Shown: positions 1-8,548 of the stretch, piece after piece | How positions within the stretch are numbered: position 1 is the stretch's first letter | Layout of the letters: every line of letters starts with the position of its first letter | DNA from: Microbacterium psychrotolerans | Lineage (GTDB): Bacteria; Actinomycetota; Actinomycetes; Actinomycetales; Microbacteriaceae | DNA: 64,000 nt | Direction: 5' to 3' | Assembly: GCF_031085295.1 (NCBI RefSeq) | Contig: NZ_JAVFWO010000002.1 | Span: 496,001 to 560,000 of the forward strand | Notes under the pieces: generated by a model | Databases searched by the model: none | What the model saw: only the letters and a program-made list of their open reading frames with translations | Told to the model about the DNA's origin: nothing | Program-made: the position numbers and the translations under genes

Positions 1-325
1 ACGCCAGCACGAGCTCGCCGAGCGACTCATGGCGGCGTACTTCACCGAGGGCCGCCACCTCGGGCGCGAGGACGAGCTCGTCGACCTCGCCACGGATGCC
101 GGACTCGACGCCGACGCGGCGCGCGAGGCCCTGCAGAGCGGCCGCTACCTGGACGCCGTCCGCGCCGACCAGGCTCAGGCCACGGCGTACGGCATCAACG
201 GTGTGCCGTTCTTCGTGATCGACGGCAAGTACGGCGTATCGGGCGCGCAGCCCGCTGAGGCGTTCGCGCAGATCGTCCGCCAGGTGTGGTCCGAGCACCG
301 CGAGCCCGCAGGCGTCGAGGCCTGA
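1..325 (+). CDS. DsbA-family oxidoreductase (FrnE-like), C-terminal part
   Basis: The open frame enters from the left edge and ends at TGA 323-325, so only the last 107 or so residues are visible. The stretch around GINGVPFFVIDGKYGVSGAQ is the conserved cis-proline (GVPFF) region of DsbA/FrnE-type thioredoxin-fold proteins. The helical part before it (DAGLDADAAREAL) is typical of the FrnE insertion. The CxxC or equivalent active site would lie upstream of the window. The ATG at 29 lies inside the domain and is not the real start. The likely role is a cytosolic disulfide oxidoreductase or isomerase. A strong hairpin terminator follows. Confidence 0.85.
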   Translation, partial: RQHELAERLMAAYFTEGRHLGREDELVDLATDAGLDADAAREALQSGRYLDAVRADQAQATAYGINGVPFFVIDGKYGVSGAQPAEAFAQIVRQVWSEHREPAGVEA

Positions 326-341
326 CCAGGTACGCACACGA

Positions 342-377
342 AACGGGCCCGCCGCGAATCATCGCGACGGGCCCGTT
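342..377 (+). terminator. Rho-independent-type hairpin after the DsbA-family gene
   Basis: AACGGGCCCG (342-351) pairs with CGGGCCCGTT (368-377), and there is additional inner CGCGA/TCGCG pairing. The hairpin is followed by TCTCTGC rather than a real T run, as is common in high-GC actinobacteria. It separates the DsbA gene from dusB. Confidence 0.75.
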
Positions 378-502
378 CTCTGCATCAGGTCAGCGGGTCC
401 TCGAGGGTCTCCGCCATCGAACCGGGCGCCGGGGAGCCTCTGCCCCGCACAGGGAAGCGCCCCGTTCAGCCAAGGGACGGATTCCTGTAAGAGAATGGAG
501 GC

Positions 503-1669
503 GTGACGACTGCCCTCGCTCCCGCGCGCACGCTGCGCATCGGGCCCATCGAACTCGATGCGCCCGTCGTGCTGGCGCCGATGGCGGGTATCACCAACAC
601 CGCGTTCCGGCGACTCTGCCGCGAGTACGGCGCCGGCCTCTACGTCAGCGAGATGATCACGACGCGCGCCCTCGTCGAGCGCAATGCCACCACGATGCGG
701 CTCATCACGCACCACGAGTCCGAGAAGCCGCGTTCGATCCAGCTCTACGGCGTGGATCCGGCGACCACTGAGGCGGCTGTCCGCCTCCTGGTCGAGGAGG
801 ATCGCGCCGACCACATCGACCTGAACTTCGGCTGCCCCGTCCCCAAGGTCACCCGCAAGGGCGGGGGAGCGGCACTGCCGTGGAAGCTCGGACTGTTCCG
901 CGACATCGTCACGCGCGCGGCGCGCGCCGCCGGCGACATCCCGCTCACGGTCAAGATGCGCAAGGGCATCGATGTCGACCACCTGACATACCTCGACGCC
1001 GGACGCATCGCAGAGGATGCCGGCGTCGCCGCCGTCGCCCTGCACGCCCGCACGGCCTCGGAGTTCTATTCGGGGCAGGCCGACTGGTCGGCGATCGCCA
1101 ATCTCAAGGAAGCGGTCACGAGCGTCCCGGTGCTCGGCAACGGCGACATCTGGTCCGCCGACGACGCGGTCCGCATGATGGACGAGACGGGCTGCGACGG
1201 CGTCGTCGTCGGTCGCGGCTGCCTCGGGCGTCCGTGGCTCTTCGGCGACCTCGCCCGCGCGCTCGGCGCACCCGGCTCCGCACTCGCCGAGCCGGTCGAC
1301 GCGACCCTGGGGTTCGTCGCCCGCGCCTTCCGCCGCCACGCGGAGCTGCTGGTCGAGTTCTTCGAGGACGAGGGCCGCGGTTGCCGCGACATCCGCAAGC
1401 ACGTCGCCTGGTACTTCAAGGGGTACCCGGTGGGCGGCGACCTCCGCGCGAGCCTCGCCACCGCCTCTACCCTCGCCGAGATCGACGACCTCCTCGCGAC
1501 CCTCGACCTCGACGCGCCTTACCCTGGCGCCGCGGCGGAGGGCCAGCGGGGTCGCGCCGGCACTCCCAAGCGTCCGGCGCTGCCCGATGGCTGGCTGAAC
1601 TCGCGCGAGCTGGGGGCCGCGGCATCCACCGCCCTCGCCGAAGCGGAACTCGACCACAGTGGCGGGTGA
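503..1669 (+). CDS. dusB: tRNA-dihydrouridine synthase DusB
   Basis: FMN/NADPH-dependent reduction of uridines in the tRNA D-loop. The 388-residue protein opens with the Dus signature (VVLAPMAGITNTAFR, about residues 22-36). It carries the catalytic-cysteine motif NFGCPVPKVTRKGGGAAL with Cys111, and the phosphate-binding segment VLGNGDIWSADDA is present. The GTG at 503 is preceded by AATGGAGG at ideal spacing. The gene overlaps the start of dgt by 11 nt and heads the run dusB-dgt-dnaG-ABC, so these genes are probably cotranscribed. The length is normal for actinobacterial DusB. Confidence 0.95.
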   Translation: MTTALAPARTLRIGPIELDAPVVLAPMAGITNTAFRRLCREYGAGLYVSEMITTRALVERNATTMRLITHHESEKPRSIQLYGVDPATTEAAVRLLVEEDRADHIDLNFGCPVPKVTRKGGGAALPWKLGLFRDIVTRAARAAGDIPLTVKMRKGIDVDHLTYLDAGRIAEDAGVAAVALHARTASEFYSGQADWSAIANLKEAVTSVPVLGNGDIWSADDAVRMMDETGCDGVVVGRGCLGRPWLFGDLARALGAPGSALAEPVDATLGFVARAFRRHAELLVEFFEDEGRGCRDIRKHVAWYFKGYPVGGDLRASLATASTLAEIDDLLATLDLDAPYPGAAAEGQRGRAGTPKRPALPDGWLNSRELGAAASTALAEAELDHSGG

Positions 1670-3020
1670 CGTGGCCGCCGCGTCCGACCGCCCGGCGGGG
1701 TACGAAGACGCCGACGCCGCCCGCTTCCACGCCGAGCGCCATCGATCGCAGCGGGACGACTTCGCGCGCGACCGCGCCCGCGTGCTGCACTCGGCGGCGC
1801 TGCGTCGCCTCGCCGCGAAGACCCAGGTGCTCAGCCCCGCGAGCCCGGCGGACTTCGCACGCAACCGCCTGACCCACTCGCTCGAGGTCGCGCAGGTCGG
1901 ACGCGAGCTGGCGACAGCGCTCGACCTCGCCGCCGACGTCGTCGACACCGCCTGCCTCAGCCACGACCTCGGTCACCCGCCGTTCGGCCACAACGGCGAA
2001 CGGGCTCTCAACGAGTGGGCAGAGGGCTTCGGCGGCTTCGAGGGCAACGCGCAGACGCTGCGCATCCTCACGCGCCTCGAGCCCAAGGTCATCGACGCGG
2101 AAGGCCGCAGCTTCGGCCTGAACCTGACGCGTGCGAGCCTCGACGCCGCCTGCAAGTACCCGTGGACGGCCGACCACCCGCTGCCCGATCCCGGCGGACG
2201 CCTGAAGTTCGGCGTGTACCCCGAAGACGAAGAGGTGTTCCGCTGGCTCCGGGCGGATGCGCCGGGGCGCGTGCGGTGCATCGAGGCCGAGGTCATGGAC
2301 CTCTCCGACGACATTGCCTACTCCGTCCACGACTTCGAGGACGCCGTGGTCAACGGCTACCTCGACCCCGCCCGCCTCGTCGACGCGCGGGAGCACCAGT
2401 GGCTCCTCACCGCGATCCAGTCCTGGGTGGGCTTCGACTTCGCGCGCGACGAACTCGAGGACGCCCTGTTCCGCCTCACACGCATGCCCGAGTGGATCGA
2501 CTCCTTCGACGGGACGCGTGCGGACCTGGCGCGTCTCAAGAACCTCACGTCCGACCTCATCGGCCGGTTCGCCCGCGCTGCGACGACCGCGACCCGGGAG
2601 TCGTACGCGACTTCGGTGCTGACGCGCTACCGCGGTCACCTCGTGGTGCCCCGCATCGTCGAGGCCGAGATGGCGGTGCTCAAGGGCATCATCGGCGCCG
2701 CGGTGGTGTCGATCGAGGGGCGCAAGGACCTCTACAAGGAGCAGCGCCGGCTCCTGAAGCGCCTGGCGACGGCGCTCTGGGATCGCCCGGACGCGCTGGA
2801 CCCCCTGCACGCGGAGGACTTCGCGGCGGCGGAGACGGATGCCGCACGCCGGCGGGTCGTCGTCGACCAGGTCGCCAGCCTCACCGACCAGCTGGCGATC
2901 GCGTGGCATGGGTCGCTCGTCGGGCCGGTGGATCCGGCATCCGTCGGCGTCTGGGCACCGGGCGCCCGCCCGATGGACGCCGCCGCGCGCACCGCCCGCG
3001 ATCCGTCCGGGGTGCGCTGA
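1659..3020 (+). CDS. dgt: dGTP triphosphohydrolase-like HD protein
   Basis: Hydrolyses dNTPs (classically dGTP) to the nucleoside and triphosphate. In actinobacteria it is consistently placed beside dnaG. The HD-domain metal ligands are visible as His73 (NRLTHSLEVAQ) and His102-Asp103 (SHDLGHPPFGH), with a later Asp in DLSDDIAYSVHD. The 453-residue length fits the family. The GTG start at 1659 lies inside the end of dusB, and the stop TGA shares its A with the dnaG ATG, so both junctions indicate translational coupling. Substrate preference (dGTP or all dNTPs) cannot be read from the sequence. Confidence 0.94.
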   Translation: MAGDVAAASDRPAGYEDADAARFHAERHRSQRDDFARDRARVLHSAALRRLAAKTQVLSPASPADFARNRLTHSLEVAQVGRELATALDLAADVVDTACLSHDLGHPPFGHNGERALNEWAEGFGGFEGNAQTLRILTRLEPKVIDAEGRSFGLNLTRASLDAACKYPWTADHPLPDPGGRLKFGVYPEDEEVFRWLRADAPGRVRCIEAEVMDLSDDIAYSVHDFEDAVVNGYLDPARLVDAREHQWLLTAIQSWVGFDFARDELEDALFRLTRMPEWIDSFDGTRADLARLKNLTSDLIGRFARAATTATRESYATSVLTRYRGHLVVPRIVEAEMAVLKGIIGAAVVSIEGRKDLYKEQRRLLKRLATALWDRPDALDPLHAEDFAAAETDAARRRVVVDQVASLTDQLAIAWHGSLVGPVDPASVGVWAPGARPMDAAARTARDPSGVR

Positions 3021-4876
3021 TGGCGGGGCGCATCCGTCAGGCCGACGTCGACGAGGTGAAGGCCCGCACCAACATCGCCGACATCATCGGCGAACGGGTC
3101 GCGCTGAAATCCGCGGGCGTCGGATCGCTGAAGGGTCTCTGCCCGTTCCACGACGAGCGCAGCCCGAGCTTCAACGTGCGCCCGCAGGCGGGCTTCTACC
3201 ACTGCTTCGGCTGCGGTGAGTCCGGCGACGTGTACTCGTTCCTGCGCGCGATGGACCACGTGACGTTCACCGAGGCGGTCGAGCGCCTCGCCGGCCGCAT
3301 CGGCTTCACGCTGCACTACGAGGACGGCGGCGCCGCCCCCGAGCACACGGGGCGTGCGCGGCTGTACGCCGCCAACGCGTCCGCGGCGGAGTTCTTCCGC
3401 GCGCAGCTGATGACGCCCGAGGCCGATATCGCGCGGCGTTTCCTCGGGCAGCGCGGGTTCGACGCGGGCGCCGCCGGGCACTTCGGCGTGGGGTACGCCC
3501 CGAAGGGCTGGTCGGGCATGCACTCGGCGCTGCGCGCCCAGGGTTACACCGACGAGGAGCTCTCGTCGGCGGGCCTGGTGTCGCAGGGCCAGCGCGGCGT
3601 CTACGACCGGTTCCGCGGCCGGGTGGTGTGGCCGATCCGCGATGTCACCGGTCAGGTCATCGGCTTCGGCGCGCGCAGGCTCTACGACGACGACAACGGT
3701 CCCAAGTACCTCAACACCCCCGAGACGACGATCTACAAGAAGGCGCAGGTGCTCTACGGGCTCGACCTCGCCAAGCGCGACGTGTCGCGGGAGCACCGCG
3801 TCGTCGTGGTCGAGGGGTACACCGATGTCATGGCGTGCCACCTGGCCGGGATCACGACCGCGATCGCGACGTGCGGCACCGCGTTCGGCTCCGACCACAT
3901 CACCGTGCTCCGCCGCGTGATGGGCGACGATTCCACGGCGGGCGAAGTCGTCTTCACCTTCGACCCGGATGCCGCGGGCCAGAAGGCCGCGCTGCGCGCC
4001 TTCGCCGACGCCAAGCGGTTCAACGCCCAGACGTATGTCGCCACCGGCCCGGAAGGCCTCGACCCCTGCGACCTCCGGCTCGCGCGGGGCGACGGCGCAG
4101 TGCGCGCGCTGCTGGAGACGAAGGTGCCGATGGTCGAGTTCGTCCTCGATCAGCGCATCTCCGGCTACGACCTCGCCAGCGTCGAAGGACGCGTAGGTGC
4201 GCTGCGCACGGCAGCCCCGGTGGTCGCAGAGCTGCGAGACCCGCTCCTGCAGCCCGAGTACGTGCGGGTGCTCGCCCGCCGGCTCGGCATGGACACCGAA
4301 GACGTGCGCCGCGAGGTCGAGCGGGCGGGCCGCGGCGGCGGCCGTCGCGACGCCGCGCCCGGCACGCAGACCGTCGAGCCCTCCGTCGACGACGGCGCGC
4401 TCCGCGTCACGCTGGCGACGCTGCCCCGCAGTCCCGAAGTCGGTCTGGAGCGCGACGCCCTCATGGGGGTGCTGCAGTTCGGCCACCGCATGGACGCGAC
4501 GCTGGTGGAGCGCGCTCTCGAGCTGCCGTTCCGCAACGCCGCTCTCGACGCCGTCCGCGTCGCGGTTCGCGACGCCCCCGGCATGCAGCGGCCGGGCTGG
4601 TCGGCGGATGCCGTCGCCACGGTGCGCGAGCCCTACCGCTCGCTGGCCGCAGAGCTGCTCGCCGGCGACTTCCCGGCGCTGAACGACGACGCGGCGGTGA
4701 CATCGGCGGGGGATCTCGCGCGACGCCTCGTCCTGCGGCGCTTCGATCGAGAGAAGGCAGAGCTCCTCGGCGCGATCCAGCGTGTGCCCGCGGCCTCGGA
4801 AGAGGGGCGCAGCATCCGGCTGCGACTGCGTGAACTGGATGCGCAGCGCCAGGCACTCGTCGACGAAGCATCGTGA
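3020..4876 (+). CDS. dnaG: DNA primase DnaG
   Basis: Synthesises RNA primers for the replisome. The 618-residue protein shows the three expected parts. The N-terminal CHC2 zinc-binding domain has Cys41, His44, Cys62 and Cys65 (CPFH ... HCFGCG). The TOPRIM catalytic core has Glu265 in VVVVEGYTDV and the downstream DPD of FTFDPDAAGQ. A C-terminal helicase-interaction region follows. The ATG at 3020 overlaps the dgt TGA (TGATG). The gene ends inside the GTGA overlap with the ABC ATPase gene. The dgt-dnaG pairing is conserved in actinobacteria. Confidence 0.97.
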   Translation: MAGRIRQADVDEVKARTNIADIIGERVALKSAGVGSLKGLCPFHDERSPSFNVRPQAGFYHCFGCGESGDVYSFLRAMDHVTFTEAVERLAGRIGFTLHYEDGGAAPEHTGRARLYAANASAAEFFRAQLMTPEADIARRFLGQRGFDAGAAGHFGVGYAPKGWSGMHSALRAQGYTDEELSSAGLVSQGQRGVYDRFRGRVVWPIRDVTGQVIGFGARRLYDDDNGPKYLNTPETTIYKKAQVLYGLDLAKRDVSREHRVVVVEGYTDVMACHLAGITTAIATCGTAFGSDHITVLRRVMGDDSTAGEVVFTFDPDAAGQKAALRAFADAKRFNAQTYVATGPEGLDPCDLRLARGDGAVRALLETKVPMVEFVLDQRISGYDLASVEGRVGALRTAAPVVAELRDPLLQPEYVRVLARRLGMDTEDVRREVERAGRGGGRRDAAPGTQTVEPSVDDGALRVTLATLPRSPEVGLERDALMGVLQFGHRMDATLVERALELPFRNAALDAVRVAVRDAPGMQRPGWSADAVATVREPYRSLAAELLAGDFPALNDDAAVTSAGDLARRLVLRRFDREKAELLGAIQRVPAASEEGRSIRLRLRELDAQRQALVDEAS

Positions 4877-5718
4877 CGCGCGGATCCCGGCTGGCGCCGA
4901 CGGCGCTCGCGCGGCAGGATGAACAGATGGCTCGCCGACGAGACGCGGATGTCGCGATCGACTGTTCCGACCTTTCGATCGCTCGCCGCGCGGGCCGGGG
5001 CGGGCCGTCCCAGCGCGTCGTCGACGGCGTGTCGTTCCGCCTGCCCCACGGTGGCATCCTGGCGGTCATGGGACCGACCGGCTCGGGCAAGTCCTCGCTC
5101 GCCGCCGTGCTGGCGGGCGCCGACGAGACGGGACTCGCCGTCGTCGGCGGCGACGGTCTCGTCGAGGGCATCTCGGTGCGGCGCCCGGGTCGTGCGCATC
5201 GCCAGCTCACGTACTACGCCGGCTACCTCCCGCAGTCCGCAGGCGCCCGTCTGCCCGCGCGGCTCACTGTGGCGGATGTCATCGGAGAGCCCATCACCAG
5301 CCGCGACCGCCGAGTGAGCGCGCGCGCCCTCGCCGTCCGGGTGGCCTCGCTGCTCGACGAGCTGATGCTGCCCCTCGGGGCCGCCGCCAAGTACCCGTAC
5401 GAACTCAGCGCCGGCATGCGCCAACGCGTCGCGCTGGCGCGCGCACTCGTCCTGCAGCCGCGGGTGCTGATCGCAGACGAGCCCTTCGCGAACATGGATG
5501 TCGAGGTGCGCAAGGCAGCTCGCGAAGCCGTGCTGCGACGCCGGCGCGAGCTCGCCATGGCAGCGCTCATCGTGACCAACGAGCGTGACGTCGTGAACGA
5601 GCTGGACGCGGACGTCCTGGTGCTGCGTGCCGGGCACGCCGTCGCCTACGGGCACGGCACCGACGACCTCCTCTGGACCCCTGGCGGCGAAGCTGACAGG
5701 CGCCTCGTCAGCTCGTGA
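4873..5718 (+). CDS. ABC-type ATP-binding protein without a linked permease
   Basis: A single ABC nucleotide-binding domain. It has Walker A GPTGSGKSS, the signature helix ELSAGMRQRVALARAL, Walker B VLIADEP followed by FANMD, and a late switch-region histidine that is not obvious (VTNERDVVN replaces the usual xxH). The GTG at 4873 forms a GTGA overlap with the dnaG stop and gives 281 residues. The ATG at 4927, with GGCAGGAT upstream, would give 263 residues and starts close to the domain. No permease or binding-protein gene is adjacent, so the substrate and partner are unknown. The apparent loss of the H-loop histidine suggests checking whether it is an active ATPase. Confidence 0.8.
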   Translation: MTRGSRLAPTALARQDEQMARRRDADVAIDCSDLSIARRAGRGGPSQRVVDGVSFRLPHGGILAVMGPTGSGKSSLAAVLAGADETGLAVVGGDGLVEGISVRRPGRAHRQLTYYAGYLPQSAGARLPARLTVADVIGEPITSRDRRVSARALAVRVASLLDELMLPLGAAAKYPYELSAGMRQRVALARALVLQPRVLIADEPFANMDVEVRKAAREAVLRRRRELAMAALIVTNERDVVNELDADVLVLRAGHAVAYGHGTDDLLWTPGGEADRRLVSS

Positions 5719-5757
5719 AAGAGCCCGCCATGGTCATGAGCACGGGCTGAGCTTTGC

Positions 5758-5763
5758 TAGTAT
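5758..5763 (+). promoter_or_regulatory. Candidate -10 for tRNA-Asn
   Basis: TAGTAT lies 32 nt upstream of the tRNA. No convincing -35 is visible at 16-18 nt spacing. The call rests on resemblance to the TAGNCT/TAGTAT -10 elements found before other genes in this window. Confidence 0.45.
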
Positions 5764-5795
5764 GGTCTGGTTGCCCGCGCGAAAGTGCGGACCAT

Positions 5796-5868
5796 TCCTC
5801 CATAGCTCAATTGGCAGAGCAATCGGCTGTTAACCGATAGGTTCTTGGTTCGAGTCCAAGTGGGGGAG
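5796..5868 (+). tRNA. tRNA-Asn (anticodon GTT)
   Basis: The cloverleaf is complete. Acceptor TCCTCCA (5796-5802) pairs with TGGGGGA (5861-5867) with one G-U pair. The anticodon loop CTGTTAA carries GTT. The T arm is TTGG-TTCGAGT-CCAA, and G5868 is the discriminator. No 3' CCA is encoded. Confidence 0.96.
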
Positions 5869-5870
5869 CG

Positions 5871-5900
5871 AAAGCCTCGGGGCTCCACCCCCGAGGCTTT
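5871..5900 (+). terminator. Terminator after tRNA-Asn
   Basis: AAAGCCTCGGGG (5871-5882) and CCCCGAGGCTTT (5889-5900) form a 12-bp perfect stem, followed by CTTCG. Confidence 0.85.
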
Positions 5901-5931
5901 CTTCGTCTCCGGACCAGATCGAGGGGTGCAC

Positions 5932-6591
5932 ATGGCGGGTCGCGCGAAGCCTTCACCGCTGCTGGCGGTCGAAGGCGGCGTCCCCGCGCCGGCACCGATC
6001 TACCGCTCCGCGCCGCTGCTCGGCGCGCTGGCTCTGTTCGCGGGCGCGGTGGGGTGGGTGGGGCTCGTCGTGCTCTTCGGCGGAGAGCCGTGGATGTTCC
6101 CCGTGTCCGCGCCGGAGCCCTGGCTGTTCCTCGCGCTCGTGCCGTCGGTCGTGGCGATCCTGCTCGCCGTGCGCGGCATCGCCCTCTGGTCGCTTGCTCT
6201 GGCGGTCGTGAGCTGCTGGCTCGTGCCGACCGGGATCGCGACGATGCTCGTCGTGCTCGTGGCCCTGTGGGCCGTGCGCGGCATCCGCAGTCAGTGGGCC
6301 GCGCACGACCTGGACTCCGTCATCGCCACCGCCGCCGCCCACGGCCTTCCCGTCCTGGTCGTGCAGCACGTCGCGGGCAGGGCAGGCGCACGCAAGACCA
6401 CGGACACCACGCAGGTGCAGGTACGGGACGTCGACACCGGCGAGCTGACCACGGCCCGGGTGTGGGGGCCCATGCGCACCGGCACGACGCTCGTGCGCCA
6501 GGGCATGAACGTGATCGCACAGGCGCCTCCCGGGGCCGAGGCCGAGCTGCGCCGGTGGGTCGAGCGTCAGAATCGCCGCAGCGACGCCTGA
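5932..6591 (+). CDS. Membrane protein of unknown function
   Basis: A 219-residue protein from the ATG at 5932; a GTG at 5926 is an alternative. The first half has about four hydrophobic segments: SAPLLGALALFAGAVGWVGL, WLFLALVPSVVAILLAVRGI, LWSLALAVVSCWLVPTGIA, and TMLVVLVALWAVRGI. The second half is a soluble tail with HGLPVLVVQHVAGRAGARKT and a short beta-rich stretch (TQVQVRDVDTGELTTARVWG). I do not recognise the family. It lies between tRNA-Asn and convergent def. Nothing in the context points to a function. Confidence 0.7.
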   Translation: MAGRAKPSPLLAVEGGVPAPAPIYRSAPLLGALALFAGAVGWVGLVVLFGGEPWMFPVSAPEPWLFLALVPSVVAILLAVRGIALWSLALAVVSCWLVPTGIATMLVVLVALWAVRGIRSQWAAHDLDSVIATAAAHGLPVLVVQHVAGRAGARKTTDTTQVQVRDVDTGELTTARVWGPMRTGTTLVRQGMNVIAQAPPGAEAELRRWVERQNRRSDA

Positions 6592-6622
6592 CGCCCCGCC
6601 GGGCGGGTCGCCGGCGCCAGGA

Positions 6623-7189
6623 TCACGCCTCGATGTCGTCCAGGCCGGGGGTCCAAGAGCTGCCCGGCCGGCCCCAGCCGCGCTTGCGCGCGATCTTCTG
6701 CACGGTCTTCCAGTCGCCGTCGTCGAGGCGGTCGACGTAGAGGATGCCGTCCAGGTGATCGAACTCGTGCTGCATGATGCGCGCCCGCCATCCGTCGACC
6801 TGGACGCTCACGGGTGCGCCGTCGAGGTCGATGCCGGTCACGAGGACCTCCTCCGAGCGGCGCAGCGGGAACCGCTCACCCGGGAACGACAGACACCCCT
6901 CGGACTCCTCGTCGGGGTCGGGCGCACCCGGCTCGAGCGGCCGCATCCACAGCTCCGGATTGATGATCACGCCGCGCCAGGGCGCGCCGTCGTCATCGCC
7001 GTAGGTGTACGTGTAGATGCGCAGGGGAACGCCGACCTGAGGGGCCGCCAGGCCCACGCCGGGGGCGGCATCCATCGTCTCGAACATGTCCGCGACGAGT
7101 GTGCGGATCTCGTCCGTGATCTCTTCGACGGCGGACGCGGGGGAGTGCAGGACGGGATCGCCCATGATGCGAATGGGGAGAACAGCCAC
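6623..7189 (-). CDS. def: Peptide deformylase
   Basis: Removes the N-formyl group from nascent proteins. All three catalytic motifs are intact: motif 1 GVGLAAPQ (residues 44-51), motif 2 EGCLS with Cys99, and motif 3 HEFDH (141-145), giving the Cys/His/His metal site and the catalytic Glu. The 188-residue length is normal. The GTG start at 7189 sits exactly 6 nt after a TAGGCT -10 element, so the mRNA is probably leaderless. The gene is divergent from the transporter gene at 7232. A second deformylase elsewhere cannot be excluded. Confidence 0.95.
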   Translation of the reverse strand: MAVLPIRIMGDPVLHSPASAVEEITDEIRTLVADMFETMDAAPGVGLAAPQVGVPLRIYTYTYGDDDGAPWRGVIINPELWMRPLEPGAPDPDEESEGCLSFPGERFPLRRSEEVLVTGIDLDGAPVSVQVDGWRARIMQHEFDHLDGILYVDRLDDGDWKTVQKIARKRGWGRPGSSWTPGLDDIEA

Positions 7190-7195
7190 GCCTTG

Positions 7196-7201
7196 AGCCT
7201 A
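7196..7201 (-). promoter_or_regulatory. -10 element of leaderless def
   Basis: On the minus strand TAGGCT (7201 to 7196), six bases CAAGGC, then the GTG at 7189. This TANNNT-N6-RTG layout is the usual sign of leaderless transcription in actinobacteria. Confidence 0.6.
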
Positions 7202-7219
7202 TCGAGCGGCGCCTGCGGC

Positions 7220-7225
7220 TAGTGT
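7220..7225 (+). promoter_or_regulatory. -10 element of leaderless transporter gene
   Basis: TAGTGT, six bases CGATAC, then the GTG at 7232. It lies only 18 bp from the opposing def -10, forming a compact divergent promoter. Confidence 0.6.
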
Positions 7226-7231
7226 CGATAC

Positions 7232-8320
7232 GTGCTCTGGACATCGGTGGAACTCGAGGACGTCGGCGATCAGCTCGTCGGCGCTTTCCAGAACCCCGGC
7301 ATCCTGATCGGCATCCCGCTCGCCCTGCTCGGGGCGGTGTTCATGTCGTTCGGCGCCCAGTATCAGCACCGCGGCGTGACGAAGGTGGAGCGCCTCAGCG
7401 GCGGACACTCCAGCCAAGGTCTGGGCCCCAGTCACCTGCTGAAGCTGCTCGCCCGCCCGTCTTGGGTGATCGGCACCGTGATGCTCGGGCTCGCCATCGT
7501 CTGTCAGCTGTCCGCCCTGTACTTCGCGCCGCTCATCGTGGTGCAGCCGCTCGGCGCGTTCGCCCTGGTCATCACGACGCTGCTGAACGCTCAGATCAGC
7601 GGGCACAGGCCCACGAAGCGCTCGCTCATCGCGATCGCCGCCTGCGTCGGCGGCATCTTCATCTTCGTCACGATCGCCGCCCTGTTCGCGACCGAGAAGC
7701 CGGTGTCGAACGGGCAGCTGATCACCATCCTGGTCCTGCTGCTCGTCGTCACGCTGGTGTTCGCCGGACTGTGGATCTGGCTGCGCAAGCGCATGGGCGC
7801 GCTGTTCTACATCACGGCCGCCGGCGTGATCTACGGTTTCGTCGCGACTCTTGCCAAGGTCGTCATCGAGCGAGTCAAAGTGAGCGACTTCAACTGGCTC
7901 ACCTTCCTGTGCCTGGCCGCGCTCATCATCGGCGCCATCGTGGGCGCCTACTTCGTGCAGAGCGCCTACGCGTCGGGCCCGCCGGATCTCGTGGTCGCGG
8001 GCCTCACGGTCATCGACCCGATCGTCGCGATCATCATCGGTCTGACGGTGCTCCAAGAGGCTGCCGGCGCCCCGCTGTGGGTCTACATCTCGTTCGCCGT
8101 CGTCGGCGGCGTCGCCGTATGGGGGGTGTTCCAGCTCGCGCGACACCACCCGCAGGTGCTCAGCGAGAGCCAGGAGCTGCCGATCCAGCGGGGGAGCGAC
8201 GCGGGGATATCGGATGCCGCGCACCCGCGCACCGGCTCCGTCAAGGTGACCGAGGCAGTGGCCAAGGTGTGGCCCGAGCCGCCGGTCAAGGATCGCCTCG
8301 ACGATCCCGACAAGCGCTGA
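7232..8320 (+). CDS. DMT/NIPA-like integral membrane transporter
   Basis: A 362-residue protein with about nine hydrophobic helices, starting with ILIGIPLALLGAVFMSFGAQ. The repeat-like architecture and motifs such as LSALYFAPLIVVQPLGAFAL and LTVIDPIVAIIIGLTVLQE are typical of the DMT-superfamily (EamA/NIPA, magnesium-transporter-like) proteins of actinobacteria. A soluble tail of about 55 residues follows the last helix (SESQELPIQRGSDAG onward). The substrate is not determinable; magnesium is suggested only by the NIPA resemblance. The GTG start at 7232 is fixed by the leaderless promoter signature. The gene is divergent from def. Confidence 0.8.
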   Translation: MLWTSVELEDVGDQLVGAFQNPGILIGIPLALLGAVFMSFGAQYQHRGVTKVERLSGGHSSQGLGPSHLLKLLARPSWVIGTVMLGLAIVCQLSALYFAPLIVVQPLGAFALVITTLLNAQISGHRPTKRSLIAIAACVGGIFIFVTIAALFATEKPVSNGQLITILVLLLVVTLVFAGLWIWLRKRMGALFYITAAGVIYGFVATLAKVVIERVKVSDFNWLTFLCLAALIIGAIVGAYFVQSAYASGPPDLVVAGLTVIDPIVAIIIGLTVLQEAAGAPLWVYISFAVVGGVAVWGVFQLARHHPQVLSESQELPIQRGSDAGISDAAHPRTGSVKVTEAVAKVWPEPPVKDRLDDPDKR

Positions 8321-8346
8321 CGCACGCGTCGCTCGGGCCGGACCGG

Positions 8347-8352
8347 TAGGCT
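8347..8352 (+). promoter_or_regulatory. Candidate -10 for tRNA-Met
   Basis: TAGGCT lies 21 nt upstream of the mature tRNA 5' end. It matches the TAGRCT pattern seen before other stable RNAs in this window. Confidence 0.45.
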
Positions 8353-8373
8353 CGTCTGCGCACTCCGTGCCGA

Positions 8374-8447
8374 GGGGCGGTGGCCAAGCTGGTCAAGGCA
8401 GCGGGCTCATAACCCGACGATCGTGGGTTCAAGTCCCACCCGCCCTA
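8374..8447 (+). tRNA. tRNA with CAT anticodon (elongator Met likely)
   Basis: Acceptor GGGGCGG (8374-8380) pairs with CCGCCCT (8440-8446); G1-U72 replaces the initiator mismatch. The D stem is GCC/GGC. The anticodon loop is CTCATAA. The T arm is GTGGG-TTCAAGT-CCCAC. The anticodon stem has three consecutive G-C pairs next to the loop, which is an initiator hallmark, but the paired acceptor end argues for an elongator tRNA. A lysidine-type Ile tRNA remains possible. Confidence 0.88.
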
Positions 8448-8453
8448 CGAAGT

Positions 8454-8490
8454 GAGAACCGCCGCTGCCCGAGGGGTCGCGGCGGTTCTC
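8454..8490 (+). terminator. Terminator after tRNA-Met
   Basis: GAGAACCGCCGC (8454-8465) pairs perfectly with GCGGCGGTTCTC (8479-8490), with a 13-nt loop. Confidence 0.8.
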
Positions 8491-8503
8491 CATTCGGTTG
8501 ACC

Positions 8504-8523
8504 GGTACCGGCGGGTACCGGCG
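8504..8523 (+). repeat. Perfect tandem decamer upstream of the PTS gene
   Basis: GGTACCGGCG occurs twice in immediate succession (8504-8513 and 8514-8523). Each copy contains the palindrome GGTACC and they lie just behind TTGACC (8498-8503). It may be an operator for sugar control. It does not resemble the DasR site I know (AGTGGTCTAGACCACT). Confidence 0.5.
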
Positions 8524-8548
8524 AGAACGGCGGCGCAGGATTCGTTCA

